From Fimbriimonadaceae bacterium (lineage in GTDB: Bacteria; Armatimonadota; Fimbriimonadia; Fimbriimonadales; Fimbriimonadaceae), in NCBI GenBank assembly GCA_947447315.1, contig CANFJD010000009.1, positions 1 to 23,285 of the forward strand: DNA of 23,285 bases. Direction: 5' to 3'. The notes beneath the pieces are model-generated. The model worked only from the letters and a program-made list of their open reading frames with translations, did not search any database and had not been told where the DNA came from. Every line of letters begins with the position of its first letter. The first letter of the stretch is position 1. This document shows positions 8,011 to 15,414 of the stretch, one piece after another. The position numbers and the translations under genes are program-made.

Positions 8011-8742
8011 ACTAACCCCCATCCCCAGCACGGCAATGGTCATCGGCTCCGGTACCGGAGGATCGCTCGGTCCCCCGCCACCGCCACCCGGAATGAACGG
8101 CAACACCGCAATCGGCCACCATGGTAAAGCCGGGGCAAACGCTCCCGGAAGTGCTGGCAACGCGGGCGGCAACGGCTCCACCGGCGGCGTCGGAGTAACT
8201 GTTGGCGGCTCTACCGGGGTAATCGTCGGTTCCACCATCGGCTCCGGCTCGCTCGCCATTGCATAAACAATCGGGCTCTCCACCGCATCAATCCCCGAGA
8301 TCGCGTATTTCGGCGGAATGAATTTCGCCGCGATCTGACCCTTCGGTGGTAAGTACGCCACCATCGGATTCCCACAGGTCCGCTTTAATATCGGCTTCCC
8401 ATTTTTGTCCGCAAAAACCAACGTTCCTTTCTGCAGAATCAACATCTTTTTGTTGATCTTGAAGTGAGAGTCAACGTTATAAACCAAATAACGTCGAGTT
8501 TCGCGAAGCGGCATCAATTCTAACTTTGCGAAATACTCCTTCAGCACATCTTTATTCAACATAAAGTGGCGTTCATACCGCTTTAGAACAGTTGGGTCAG
8601 ACGCAACTTGCTGCGACAAGCCTCTAGCCGAAAACACAGGCTTGCGTAAAAACGCATTATGCTCCATCTGTGGTGCGGCATCCTTCGCTTGCGCCGATAT
8701 GACTAATACTAACGTCGCAACGACAGTGCCAAATAACTTCAT
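7975..8742 (-). CDS. PEP-CTERM sorting domain-containing exported protein
   Basis: This is a 255-residue exported protein. The ATG at 8742 starts a clear signal peptide (MKLFGTVVATLVLVISAQAK); the frame is open upstream to 8928 but that extension is not credible. The middle region of about 150 residues, with a TCGNPMVAYLPPKGQ motif, is of no family I can name. Residues of about 170-230 are rich in Pro, Glu and Thr and then Gly, as in a flexible stalk. The C-terminus is a textbook PEP-CTERM signal: VPEP, a hydrophobic helix (MTIAVLGMGVSSLLL) and an RRR tail. Such signals are processed by an exosortase in bacteria that make extracellular polysaccharide; no exosortase is in this window. The gene overlaps the aldolase gene tail to tail by 36 bp. 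Confidence 0.88.
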   Translation of the reverse strand: MKLFGTVVATLVLVISAQAKDAAPQMEHNAFLRKPVFSARGLSQQVASDPTVLKRYERHFMLNKDVLKEYFAKLELMPLRETRRYLVYNVDSHFKINKKMLILQKGTLVFADKNGKPILKRTCGNPMVAYLPPKGQIAAKFIPPKYAISGIDAVESPIVYAMASEPEPMVEPTITPVEPPTVTPTPPVEPLPPALPALPGAFAPALPWWPIAVLPFIPGGGGGGPSDPPVPEPMTIAVLGMGVSSLLLRRRSGPK

Positions 8743-9204
8743 AAATTTCAAAGCAGGGAGAATATTTCTGGCGCCGTCCACATATTGCGCCGCGAAAAGA
8801 TTACTTGATCTGCATACGTCGGGACTGTAAACCGTTCTCGGTAACACTATCAGGCTACTGTCCTCATGGCCTATTCGGTAATTGAGAATTGAAGAATGAT
8901 TTTCTGATTGGAATCCGTTGCAATGCATGTTAGTTTAAAAGCGGTAGATGTGTGATTTTTGAACCTGAAATGTTCAATTCACGTGTTTTGTCGGCAACCG
9001 ATCCATCACTGATCTCAATTGCCAACCAAGAGGTCCGCCGCCATCGCCGTATAATTCTTAAACGGTCACACGAAAAATTTCGACGAAGTCACCGAATAGT
9101 CAAAGAACGACGCTGATTCCTTGTCAACTCATTAGACGACCTTTTGATGTTTCGGTTCGGGTCTCAAAATCGCGTCGCCGTTAAGCGCTACTTCGGTTTT
9201 TAGG
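8743..9204. other. Non-coding stretch upstream of the PEP-CTERM gene
   Basis: These 462 bases lie between the stop of phytoene synthase and the start of the PEP-CTERM gene on the same strand. They are visibly richer in A and T than the flanking genes. I see no gene, RNA or terminator. The one notable element is a perfect inverted repeat at 8959-8977. Confidence 0.5.
8959..8977. promoter_or_regulatory. TTGAAC-N7-GTTCAA inverted repeat
   Basis: A perfect six-base inverted repeat with a seven-base spacer lies about 215 bp upstream of the PEP-CTERM start. The shape suits a dimeric repressor. It could occur by chance, and no regulator gene is nearby. Confidence 0.2.
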
Positions 9205-10116
9205 TTAGGTCAAGATGACTTTGGCTAGGCTCCGCACCTTTTGAGTTTTAGTGGTGCGTGCCCGCTGGCGAAAAACATCATAGTCGTTTACTTCAATCTG
9301 GTCCAAAATCTGCGAGTACAAAATCCGAGCTAAGTTCACCGGTCGCCGCGCATAAACCGGCAATTTTCGAATCGCGACATCGGTCGTCGCATAAAGCTGA
9401 CGGGCTCGGTCCACTTCAAACGCCATGAGATCCCGCCATGCTGGCGTGACCTTACCATTGGCGATATCCGCGTCGCTAACCCCAAACTCCGTCATCTCCT
9501 GCCGAGGCAGATAGATTCGTCCTCGCTGAAAGTCCTCTCCCACGTCGCGAAGAAAATTCGTGAGCTGCATCGCATCGCCAAGATTCTTCGCGGCCGTCGA
9601 CATCTCATCGGTCAGGTTCACGCCCAGAACGTGGCACATCATCATGCCCACCGCTGCCGCCGAGCCCCGCGTATAGCCCAGCAAGTCCGCGAAGGTTTCG
9701 TACCGAGTCACTCGCACGTCCATTTCCATCGCGTCCAAAAAGCAAAGTGGCTCTTCAATCGGAATCTTTGTCTCTCTCGCCACGTCGCAAAACGCTCGCA
9801 GTACCGGCTCCGTTGGCCGCTTTCCATCCAACCCCTTCACCAGCTCGTCTCGATAGCGCGTCAGCTTCTCTAACTGTTCGACCGTGGACATAGCGCCGGG
9901 ATTATCAACCCACTCGTCCGGAACGCGCACAAACCCGTATACGGCATGCACCTTTGGCTTCATTCGGGTCGGAAAGAGTTGAGATGCGTAGTAATACGTC
10001 GTCCCAAATTGCCGATGCAAGTCCCGGCAAACGCGGTAATCATCCGCCTCGGCAAACGGCGATGAATCAAGCACCAGGAGGCATTCCGGGGACATTTTCG
10101 GTGCGGGAACCTCCAT
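9205..10116 (-). CDS. crtB: Phytoene/squalene synthase family protein
   Basis: This protein of about 303 residues belongs to the trans-isoprenyl diphosphate synthase family that joins two prenyl diphosphates head to head, normally two geranylgeranyl diphosphates to phytoene, the first step of carotenoid synthesis. The first aspartate-rich motif is VPDEWVDN (about residues 66-72) and the second is QLTNFLRDVGED (about 184-195), followed by GRIYLP. The segment YTRGSAAAVG also fits. Length is normal for CrtB. The ATG at 10116 has AAGG upstream; a GTG at 10119 is equally possible. The upstream acyltransferase gene ends about 55 bp away on the same strand, so an operon is likely. No desaturase or cyclase is in the window, so the final product is unknown; squalene-type synthesis (HpnC/HpnD) cannot be excluded. 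Confidence 0.85.
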   Translation of the reverse strand: MEVPAPKMSPECLLVLDSSPFAEADDYRVCRDLHRQFGTTYYYASQLFPTRMKPKVHAVYGFVRVPDEWVDNPGAMSTVEQLEKLTRYRDELVKGLDGKRPTEPVLRAFCDVARETKIPIEEPLCFLDAMEMDVRVTRYETFADLLGYTRGSAAAVGMMMCHVLGVNLTDEMSTAAKNLGDAMQLTNFLRDVGEDFQRGRIYLPRQEMTEFGVSDADIANGKVTPAWRDLMAFEVDRARQLYATTDVAIRKLPVYARRPVNLARILYSQILDQIEVNDYDVFRQRARTTKTQKVRSLAKVILT

Positions 10117-10172
10117 CACCCTTACTGTACGATATTGCGACGATGTTCATCATCCCTATTCCGCCGCCGAGT

Positions 10173-10874
10173 TCACTCGCGCCGAAATCGGCGAACGTCC
10201 AGCCGCTCGTTAACATCGCGAGTCCCCATCAGGAGCGGTGAAAGCCGCTCCGGCTGAAACTCAATCACCGCCCGCAAAAAGTCCAATTCCGACCGAACTG
10301 CATTCCGAGTTCGTCGGGAAAGGTCCGGCCCGGTTTCCACTGGCTTCCCAAACCGCACGTATGCCTCTGGACGCTCGTGTCGACAGAGCTCGTAGTGAAT
10401 CGCCACCGGCACCACCGATGCGTTCGGTACCTGTCGCGAAATCATCTCCAAAGCCTTTCCAAATTCCCGCAGCTCCGGAGGGCGGTGCATGTGTTGCTCG
10501 GCAAATAGCAGCAACGAGGCCGACTCTTCCCGCATCACCCGGATCGTTTTCCGAATGGTGGCTGCGCGCTTACTGGCGTCATGCGGCGGAAAGGGAAGCC
10601 CGCCAATATGACCAAATAGCGGAAAGGCTTCGTATTCCTGAATCCAGTCGTAGAAGCGCCCTCGTCCCGTTGTTGCGTGCAGTTTTGTAAGCGCCGTGTA
10701 CATCACGTAGCCATCGTGCCAAGCATGGTGATTTGGCACATAGATACAAGGCACGGTCGGTAGATCGGCCGGTTCCTCCCACCAAATGGTATGAAACCGC
10801 GCCCGCAAAGATCGGCCAATCATCGCCGCCACCTGACGGCCAATTAACCCCTGCGCTTGCGTTTGGCTCACCAC
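10173..10874 (-). CDS. PlsC-like 1-acyl-glycerol-phosphate acyltransferase family protein
   Basis: This 233-residue protein belongs to the glycerolipid acyltransferase (PlsC/LPLAT) family, which transfers fatty acyl groups at the membrane. The catalytic H-x4-D motif is H49 to D54 in NHHAWHDGY. The next block (FPLFGHIGGLPFPP) and a variant of the EGT block, FAEQHMHRPP at about residues 124-133, follow in the usual order. The changed EGT block suggests an acceptor other than lysophosphatidic acid. The start appears to be GTG at 10874. The gene is followed by phytoene synthase on the same strand with a gap of about 55 bp, so the acceptor could be a carotenoid or a related glycolipid; this is inference from context. 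A terminator at 10906-10932 separates it from the lipoprotein gene upstream. Confidence 0.8.
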   Translation of the reverse strand: MVSQTQAQGLIGRQVAAMIGRSLRARFHTIWWEEPADLPTVPCIYVPNHHAWHDGYVMYTALTKLHATTGRGRFYDWIQEYEAFPLFGHIGGLPFPPHDASKRAATIRKTIRVMREESASLLLFAEQHMHRPPELREFGKALEMISRQVPNASVVPVAIHYELCRHERPEAYVRFGKPVETGPDLSRRTRNAVRSELDFLRAVIEFQPERLSPLLMGTRDVNERLDVRRFRRE

Positions 10875-10905
10875 CCACTAGTATGAAAGCCCGAGCAAAA
10901 AGAAA

Positions 10906-10932
10906 GGGACGGGTAACCGCGTTACCCGTCCC
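10906..10932 (-). terminator. Intrinsic terminator after the sugar-binding lipoprotein gene
   Basis: GGGACGGGTAAC (10906-10917) and GTTACCCGTCCC (10921-10932) form a perfect 12-bp stem with a three-base loop. On the minus strand it is followed by TTTCTTTTT. It lies 20 bp after the stop of the lipoprotein gene. Confidence 0.9.
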
Positions 10933-10952
10933 GCTCGCTAAAGGAGCCGACC

Positions 10953-12053
10953 TTACAGCCGACCGCTTCGTCCGATCGCCAAATATTTGGGATCCACGTC
11001 TGTGAAGCCCCAATCCTTCAACTGCTTGCCCCATTTCTGCAAGTTGGACTTGTCCACTCGAATCAGCTCCATCTTGTTCATTTCGGCAACAGGTTTGCCA
11101 TCCAGCTTGTCGATCACAAAGCCAACGCTCTTGTAACCCCAGTCATACACCGGCTGGGCCAGCAAAACTGGCGCCAATCCCTTGTCAACGTAAGAGAGCT
11201 CGGCGGGGAGAGCATCCACCGCCACAATCTTCACCTTGGCTGGATCGAGCGACAACAGACTCGTATTGAACAGCGGCCAACCGCCGATCATCGCCCAGGC
11301 GTTGATCTCCGGCTTTGCATTCATCTCTCGGGTTACGGCCGCACTAGCGTCCTGCGGACTCTCAATGTGATTTACCACCCCGGTGAGCTTAATGAAAGGG
11401 TATGCCTTAGCGGCGTCTTCCGCCCCCTTAACCCGCTTTTGGAGATTAGGCGCGTTCTGATTTCCTGCCAAAATCGCCACATTCAACTGCTCGCCTGGCT
11501 TCGCTAACGCGGCCAGCTCGTCCATTACTTGCTTTCCCACCAGTTCGTCGTCGGCGCCGTAGAAGCCAAACCGCTTCGAACCGGCCACGTCGCTGTCAAA
11601 TGTAAAAACCGGAACGCCTTTATCCACCGCATCATCCACGGCTCCTTTCACCTTCGCTGCGTCGCTTGCGCTCAAGATGATTGCCGTCGTGCCGTCATTT
11701 ACTGCTGCCGCAATGCGTCGGGCCTGTTCCGTGCCGTCTTCTTCGTTCGGTGTGCGCCAGTCAATGGTCACGGTTCTGCCATCAACACTCAATGCCTTTG
11801 CTGCCGCTTCCGCGCCGGTCCGGGCGCTCAAGAAAACGGGATTGTTGGAAGACTTGGCAATCAAGGTGATCTTGATGTCGTTCTGCACTCGACCGCTCGC
11901 CGGAGCGTTACCCGGACTGCCGGCTGTGCCGGTCGTACCGCCTGTAGGCTGCTTGGGGTTGTCTTTCGACGTATCTGGTCCACCACAACCAACGAGGAGG
12001 GCGGCACTCGCCGCTACCAGGAGCAATGCATTAAACTTCGCATTAAACTTCAT
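10953..12053 (-). CDS. Sugar ABC transporter substrate-binding lipoprotein (RbsB-like)
   Basis: This 366-residue protein is a periplasmic binding protein of the ribose/galactose type, which delivers a sugar to an ABC importer. It starts at the ATG at 12053, chosen because it opens a lipoprotein signal with the lipobox LVGC (lipidated C23). A low-complexity Gly/Pro/Thr linker follows to about residue 55. The binding domain then shows the family pattern: IKITLIAKSSNNPVFLSART, GTTAIILSASDAAKVKGAVD, a VPVFTFDSDV strand, and the late VKIVAVDALPAELSYVDKG region. The start contains a perfect 12-base tandem duplication (12028-12051). Terminators on both sides show that it is its own transcript. No permease or ATPase gene is present here. 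The neighbouring alpha-galactosidase hints at a galactose-like ligand, but rhamnose or ribose would fit as well. Confidence 0.88.
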   Translation of the reverse strand: MKFNAKFNALLLVAASAALLVGCGGPDTSKDNPKQPTGGTTGTAGSPGNAPASGRVQNDIKITLIAKSSNNPVFLSARTGAEAAAKALSVDGRTVTIDWRTPNEEDGTEQARRIAAAVNDGTTAIILSASDAAKVKGAVDDAVDKGVPVFTFDSDVAGSKRFGFYGADDELVGKQVMDELAALAKPGEQLNVAILAGNQNAPNLQKRVKGAEDAAKAYPFIKLTGVVNHIESPQDASAAVTREMNAKPEINAWAMIGGWPLFNTSLLSLDPAKVKIVAVDALPAELSYVDKGLAPVLLAQPVYDWGYKSVGFVIDKLDGKPVAEMNKMELIRVDKSNLQKWGKQLKDWGFTDVDPKYLAIGRSGRL

Positions 12054-12060
12054 TGTCACG

Positions 12061-12100
12061 CCCAGTTTAACTCCCCCACCCGCAGAAATTGCGGTCTGGG
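12061..12100 (-). promoter_or_regulatory. Foldable leader of the lipoprotein gene
   Basis: CCGCA (12080-12084) and TGCGG (12090-12094) form a hairpin with a five-base loop. CCCAG (12061-12065) and CTGGG (12096-12100) can pair around it. A purine-rich stretch that is the best ribosome-binding candidate lies between the inner and outer arms, just upstream of the start at 12053. It could be an operator or a leader that limits translation. Confidence 0.3.
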
Positions 12101-12121
12101 GCGGCACGTATGAAAAAAAAG

Positions 12122-12161
12122 GGCCTCGGATTGTTGTCATTTCTTCCAACTCGCCGAGGCC
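12122..12161 (-). terminator. Intrinsic terminator after the alpha-galactosidase gene
   Basis: GGCCTCGG (12122-12129) and CCGAGGCC (12154-12161) form a perfect 8-bp stem with a 24-base loop. On the minus strand it is followed by eight T residues (12120-12113). It starts 15 bp after the galactosidase stop. Confidence 0.85.
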
Positions 12162-12175
12162 GCTGGGCCGATAAT

Positions 12176-14053
12176 CTACTTAATCACAAAGAGCTGAGCA
12201 CCGTGTGCCGGTACGGATGCCGAGAGGGTGTCGCCCAGAGTTCCCGCATCCTGACGTAGCCAAGCGTTGCGAACCCGGCGCGTCGTGGACCCCTTCAAGC
12301 CCAGTCGCGAAGCGCGAATTTTGATCTCCGATCGCTCCACACCGCGGTTGAAGAACGCTACCGCAACCGAGCCGTCCCATAACGGTCGCGACCAAACTTC
12401 CAGCTCGCCGTCTTGCTGAATCCGTCGCGCCGCCTTGCCGAGAGGATCTTGGTCAATCTCAATCACCTCGTGGTTCATCAGCAGATCCTTAGTGAAATCA
12501 TCGATGCGGGTGAGGTCACACCCAATGAGCAACGGTGCCGCGAGCATCGACCACAGTGTGATGTGCGTGATCTGCTCGTTGCCGGTCAGCTTAGACGGGT
12601 GCGGACTGCCCCAGCCCACGTATCCCACCACCAACATGTCCGGGTCGTTCCATCCGCCCGGCTTCACGTATGGTGATCGGCGATCGTGATCAAATCCAAT
12701 CCCCGCCATGCTGTTCCAGGTGTCGGTGATGTCGCCCGTTGTCCGCCAAAGGTTGCCGCCTACGGAACCGCCCCACTGATGCACGTCGCCCATGCCGTAC
12801 TGGCACAAACTAAATACAATGTCGCGGCCCGATTCCTTAAGCGCATTCCCCATCAGGATGTACGGTTTCTGAAGGCCGGTCAGGGTGCTGCCATCGTCGA
12901 TCGATCCGTAGCTGCACCAGTCGTACTTCAAGTAGTCAAATCCCCATGCTGCGTACTGCTTCGCGTCCAGCACTTCGTGCTGATAGCTACCGGTGTAGCC
13001 GCCGCAAGTGAGCGGACCTGGGCTGCTGTAAAGCCCAATTCGTAGTCCCTGGGAGTGGACGTAGTCCGCCAAGCCCTTCATATCCGGAAACTTCGCGTTG
13101 GTCAGGATATTCCCATTGGCATCCCGTCCCGCTTCCCAGCAGTCGTCGATGTTCACGTACGAGTAGCCGTAGGCTGCCAAATCGGTCGAAACAAAGCGGT
13201 CCGCCGCCGCGCGAACCTTATCCGCGCTGATCTCCGCGGCCCAGCAATTCCAGCTGTTCCATCCCATTGGTGGCGTCAGCGCGAGACTCTTTCCGCTCAC
13301 CAGCGTAATCACGCGGTTGTCCTTGCCCTTCGCGCCAATCACCGTCACGTTAATCGGATACTCGCCCGCCGGCGGCACCGTGCCCGAAATAATCCCCCGC
13401 CGATCTACCGTCAACGTGTTCGGCAATCCCTTCACTTGGTAAAGAAACGGCCCTGTGCCGGTCGCCGGAATTCGAAACGTAAAGTCATGCCCGGGGAACC
13501 CGCCCAGGACGCGCGGACCGTGAATCTCTGTCTGCGGCCGCTTGTGCGATGCAATCTTCATCGCTGGCTCCTTCGGAACTACTGCCGCCGATGGAGTGCC
13601 CGAAATCATCGTAACCGCCGCCTCGGCCCAGTCCGCGTGATCGTAGCTAATTCCGTCTCCGGCGTCCTGTACAACCAATCGCAGCGACTTGACTCCCTTC
13701 AGTGGCACGTCAAGGATTCGGTGACTTTCGCCTCCCTTGATCACGCCCGAATCAGCCAGCACCTTTTGGTCGCCGTACACCAAAAAACGCACCGAGCCCT
13801 TTCCTTTAGTCTCGTCGTCAACGCCCACTCGCGCAAAGAACGATTTGCCCTGCCCGCGCAGGTTTAGTCGGATCTCACCGGCCGCGTGCGTACCCAGGCC
13901 GGTAGAAAAAACTTTGCCTCCAATCGTCAGCGGATTCCCGTCGACCGACCGATTGGCGCGGGGTTCACCATATTCCTGCACGACAGCGGCGGCGGGGACT
14001 TGGGAAAGGGGATAAATTACGTCAGGACTGACGGCGACAATCATGGGCACCAT
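12176..14053 (-). CDS. GH27 alpha-galactosidase with N-terminal NPCBM domain
   Basis: This 625-residue glycoside hydrolase should release terminal alpha-linked galactose. An NPCBM carbohydrate-binding module lies at about residues 20-150 (GKVFSTGLGTHAAGEI, then YDHADWAEA). A putative Ig-like domain follows at about 185-253. The GH27 catalytic barrel starts at TPPMGWNSWNCW (260-271). The predicted nucleophile is D378 in YLKYDWCSYG and the acid/base is D441 in WRTTGDI; GGWNDPDML also fits the family. A beta-sandwich closes the protein. I see no clear signal peptide, which is odd for an enzyme with a binding module; an ATG at 14044 does not improve this. The start is 12 bp after the Kdo transferase stop, so the two are probably cotranscribed. 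GH27 also contains alpha-N-acetylgalactosaminidases, and specificity cannot be read here. Confidence 0.92.
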   Translation of the reverse strand: MVPMIVAVSPDVIYPLSQVPAAAVVQEYGEPRANRSVDGNPLTIGGKVFSTGLGTHAAGEIRLNLRGQGKSFFARVGVDDETKGKGSVRFLVYGDQKVLADSGVIKGGESHRILDVPLKGVKSLRLVVQDAGDGISYDHADWAEAAVTMISGTPSAAVVPKEPAMKIASHKRPQTEIHGPRVLGGFPGHDFTFRIPATGTGPFLYQVKGLPNTLTVDRRGIISGTVPPAGEYPINVTVIGAKGKDNRVITLVSGKSLALTPPMGWNSWNCWAAEISADKVRAAADRFVSTDLAAYGYSYVNIDDCWEAGRDANGNILTNAKFPDMKGLADYVHSQGLRIGLYSSPGPLTCGGYTGSYQHEVLDAKQYAAWGFDYLKYDWCSYGSIDDGSTLTGLQKPYILMGNALKESGRDIVFSLCQYGMGDVHQWGGSVGGNLWRTTGDITDTWNSMAGIGFDHDRRSPYVKPGGWNDPDMLVVGYVGWGSPHPSKLTGNEQITHITLWSMLAAPLLIGCDLTRIDDFTKDLLMNHEVIEIDQDPLGKAARRIQQDGELEVWSRPLWDGSVAVAFFNRGVERSEIKIRASRLGLKGSTTRRVRNAWLRQDAGTLGDTLSASVPAHGAQLFVIK

Positions 14054-14065
14054 TGCGCCCGTAGG

Positions 14066-15328
14066 TTACACGTTTTTGGCCGTAGACGATAGCGACTTCA
14101 TGAGGGTATCCGCATACCGGGCCGAGGCTCCCACGTTGGTTGCTACGATTGTCCGGGCGGCTGCCGCGCTCCTTGCTAACTGCTCGCGGTCGGCTAACCA
14201 ACTCTGAACGTCGTCGGCGAGTGTTGCGGGCGAGGATTTCCTCGCGGCTCCCGCCGCCACCGCCGCATCCGCCACGTCCCGAAAGTTCTGCATATGCGGT
14301 CCGCAAACCACGGGCACCCCCAGTGCCATCGGCTGAATCAAGTTCTGTCCGCCCAAATCGGCAAACCCGCCCCCAATAATGGCCAAATCGGCAACCGCAT
14401 AAACCTCCCCTAGCTCGCCGTAGGTATCCAAGATGAGAAGGTTATTCACCATTCGCCTGCCTTCCGAGCGGCGCGGCGCGGATGCCCCTAAAGACTGGAG
14501 AAGTTCTGGCGTTCGCTCCAAGTGCCGCGGTGCAATCACCACTTGGATCCCTCGCCCCGCTAACTCGGTGAACACGGGGCCGACCGCCGCAAACTCTTCC
14601 GCCCGCAACGAACCCACCACCACGCACTTCTTAGCCGCCGAAACGCCCAATTCTTCCCGCCATTCATCGGGCGTCCGACTCGGAACGCCCACCGCTTGGT
14701 CAAACTTTGAATTTCCGAAGACCTCCACGCCCTTCGCGCCGAGCGCTGTAATCCGTTCCGCATCGGTCGGCGTCTGCATCAGCGCGTGATCCAGAGACTT
14801 AAACATGGTCTGATAAAACGGTCGAATCTTGGATGACCGAGGAAATGCCCGGTCACTAATTCGACCGTTAATCAAAAACGTCTCCGCGTCAAAAACCTTG
14901 GCCGACCATAGGTGATTCATCCAAAGTTCGGTCTCCATAATTGCCACCACCTTCGGCTGAATCTGCTGCATCGCCGACATCTGAAACCGTAGCACGTCAA
15001 TCGGAAAGTAGATAAGGTGGTCGGCCAATCCCTTCGCTTGCTCGCGCGCCGTCTGATGCCCGCTACTGGTCGTTACCGAAAGGATGATTTCCACCGATTC
15101 TCCTCGCTTTCGTAGCTCTCGCAATATCGGCAACGCGGCAATCACTTCGCCCACGCTCACGGCGTGCAGCCAGAGTCGCGGTCGGGCCGGGTCTGGCTTG
15201 GCAAAGTGATAGCTTCCCGTTCGCTCCTTCCAAATGGGCTGTTCCTTCCGTCGCCAAGCCCGAAATAGCATCCATGGCGCCCATATTGGGCTGAGGATGG
15301 GAACCAGAATATTGTAGAAAAAGAACAT
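14066..15328 (-). CDS. waaA: 3-deoxy-D-manno-octulosonic acid (Kdo) transferase
   Basis: This 420-residue glycosyltransferase (kdtA/waaA) moves Kdo from CMP-Kdo to lipid A precursor at the inner face of the cytoplasmic membrane. An N-terminal membrane anchor (FFFYNILVPILSPIWAPWMLF) precedes the GT-B fold. The motif HAVSVGE ends in the predicted catalytic base E61. Then come METELW, the linker HLERTPELLQSL, and the C-terminal CMP-Kdo-binding part with IGGGFADLGGQNLIQPMALGVPVVCGP and the NF pair. Length is normal. The ATG at 15328 is chosen over an in-frame TTG at 15346 because it begins exactly at the anchor. Its presence implies a lipopolysaccharide outer membrane. It is divergent from the TPR protein gene and followed within 12 bp by the alpha-galactosidase gene. 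Confidence 0.94.
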   Translation of the reverse strand: MFFFYNILVPILSPIWAPWMLFRAWRRKEQPIWKERTGSYHFAKPDPARPRLWLHAVSVGEVIAALPILRELRKRGESVEIILSVTTSSGHQTAREQAKGLADHLIYFPIDVLRFQMSAMQQIQPKVVAIMETELWMNHLWSAKVFDAETFLINGRISDRAFPRSSKIRPFYQTMFKSLDHALMQTPTDAERITALGAKGVEVFGNSKFDQAVGVPSRTPDEWREELGVSAAKKCVVVGSLRAEEFAAVGPVFTELAGRGIQVVIAPRHLERTPELLQSLGASAPRRSEGRRMVNNLLILDTYGELGEVYAVADLAIIGGGFADLGGQNLIQPMALGVPVVCGPHMQNFRDVADAAVAAGAARKSSPATLADDVQSWLADREQLARSAAAARTIVATNVGASARYADTLMKSLSSTAKNV

Positions 15329-15414
15329 CGCGCTTGGTCGGCCCAATTATGGGGATCCTCCCCGGTCGGCGTCTCTGTGTACCGTATGGCGGAAAATCTG
15401 CGTAGTACTTATCG

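Noticed and set aside
7562..8266. 234-codon plus-strand frame running from the aldolase into the PEP-CTERM gene
   Set aside because: Its glycine-rich end is the antisense of the Pro/Gly-rich stalk of the PEP-CTERM protein; the aldolase frame has conserved zinc ligands instead.
8743..8928. Upstream extension of the PEP-CTERM open frame
   Set aside because: The ATG at 8742 gives a signal peptide; the extension is A/T-rich and has no protein-like pattern.
8990..9062. TATAAT box at 9050 as a promoter on the plus strand
   Set aside because: The nearest -35-like TTGCCA is 25 bases away and no plus-strand gene follows.
13055..13867. 270-codon plus-strand frame opposite the alpha-galactosidase
   Set aside because: Arg/His-rich shadow of a clear GH27 gene; no domain or ribosome-binding site.
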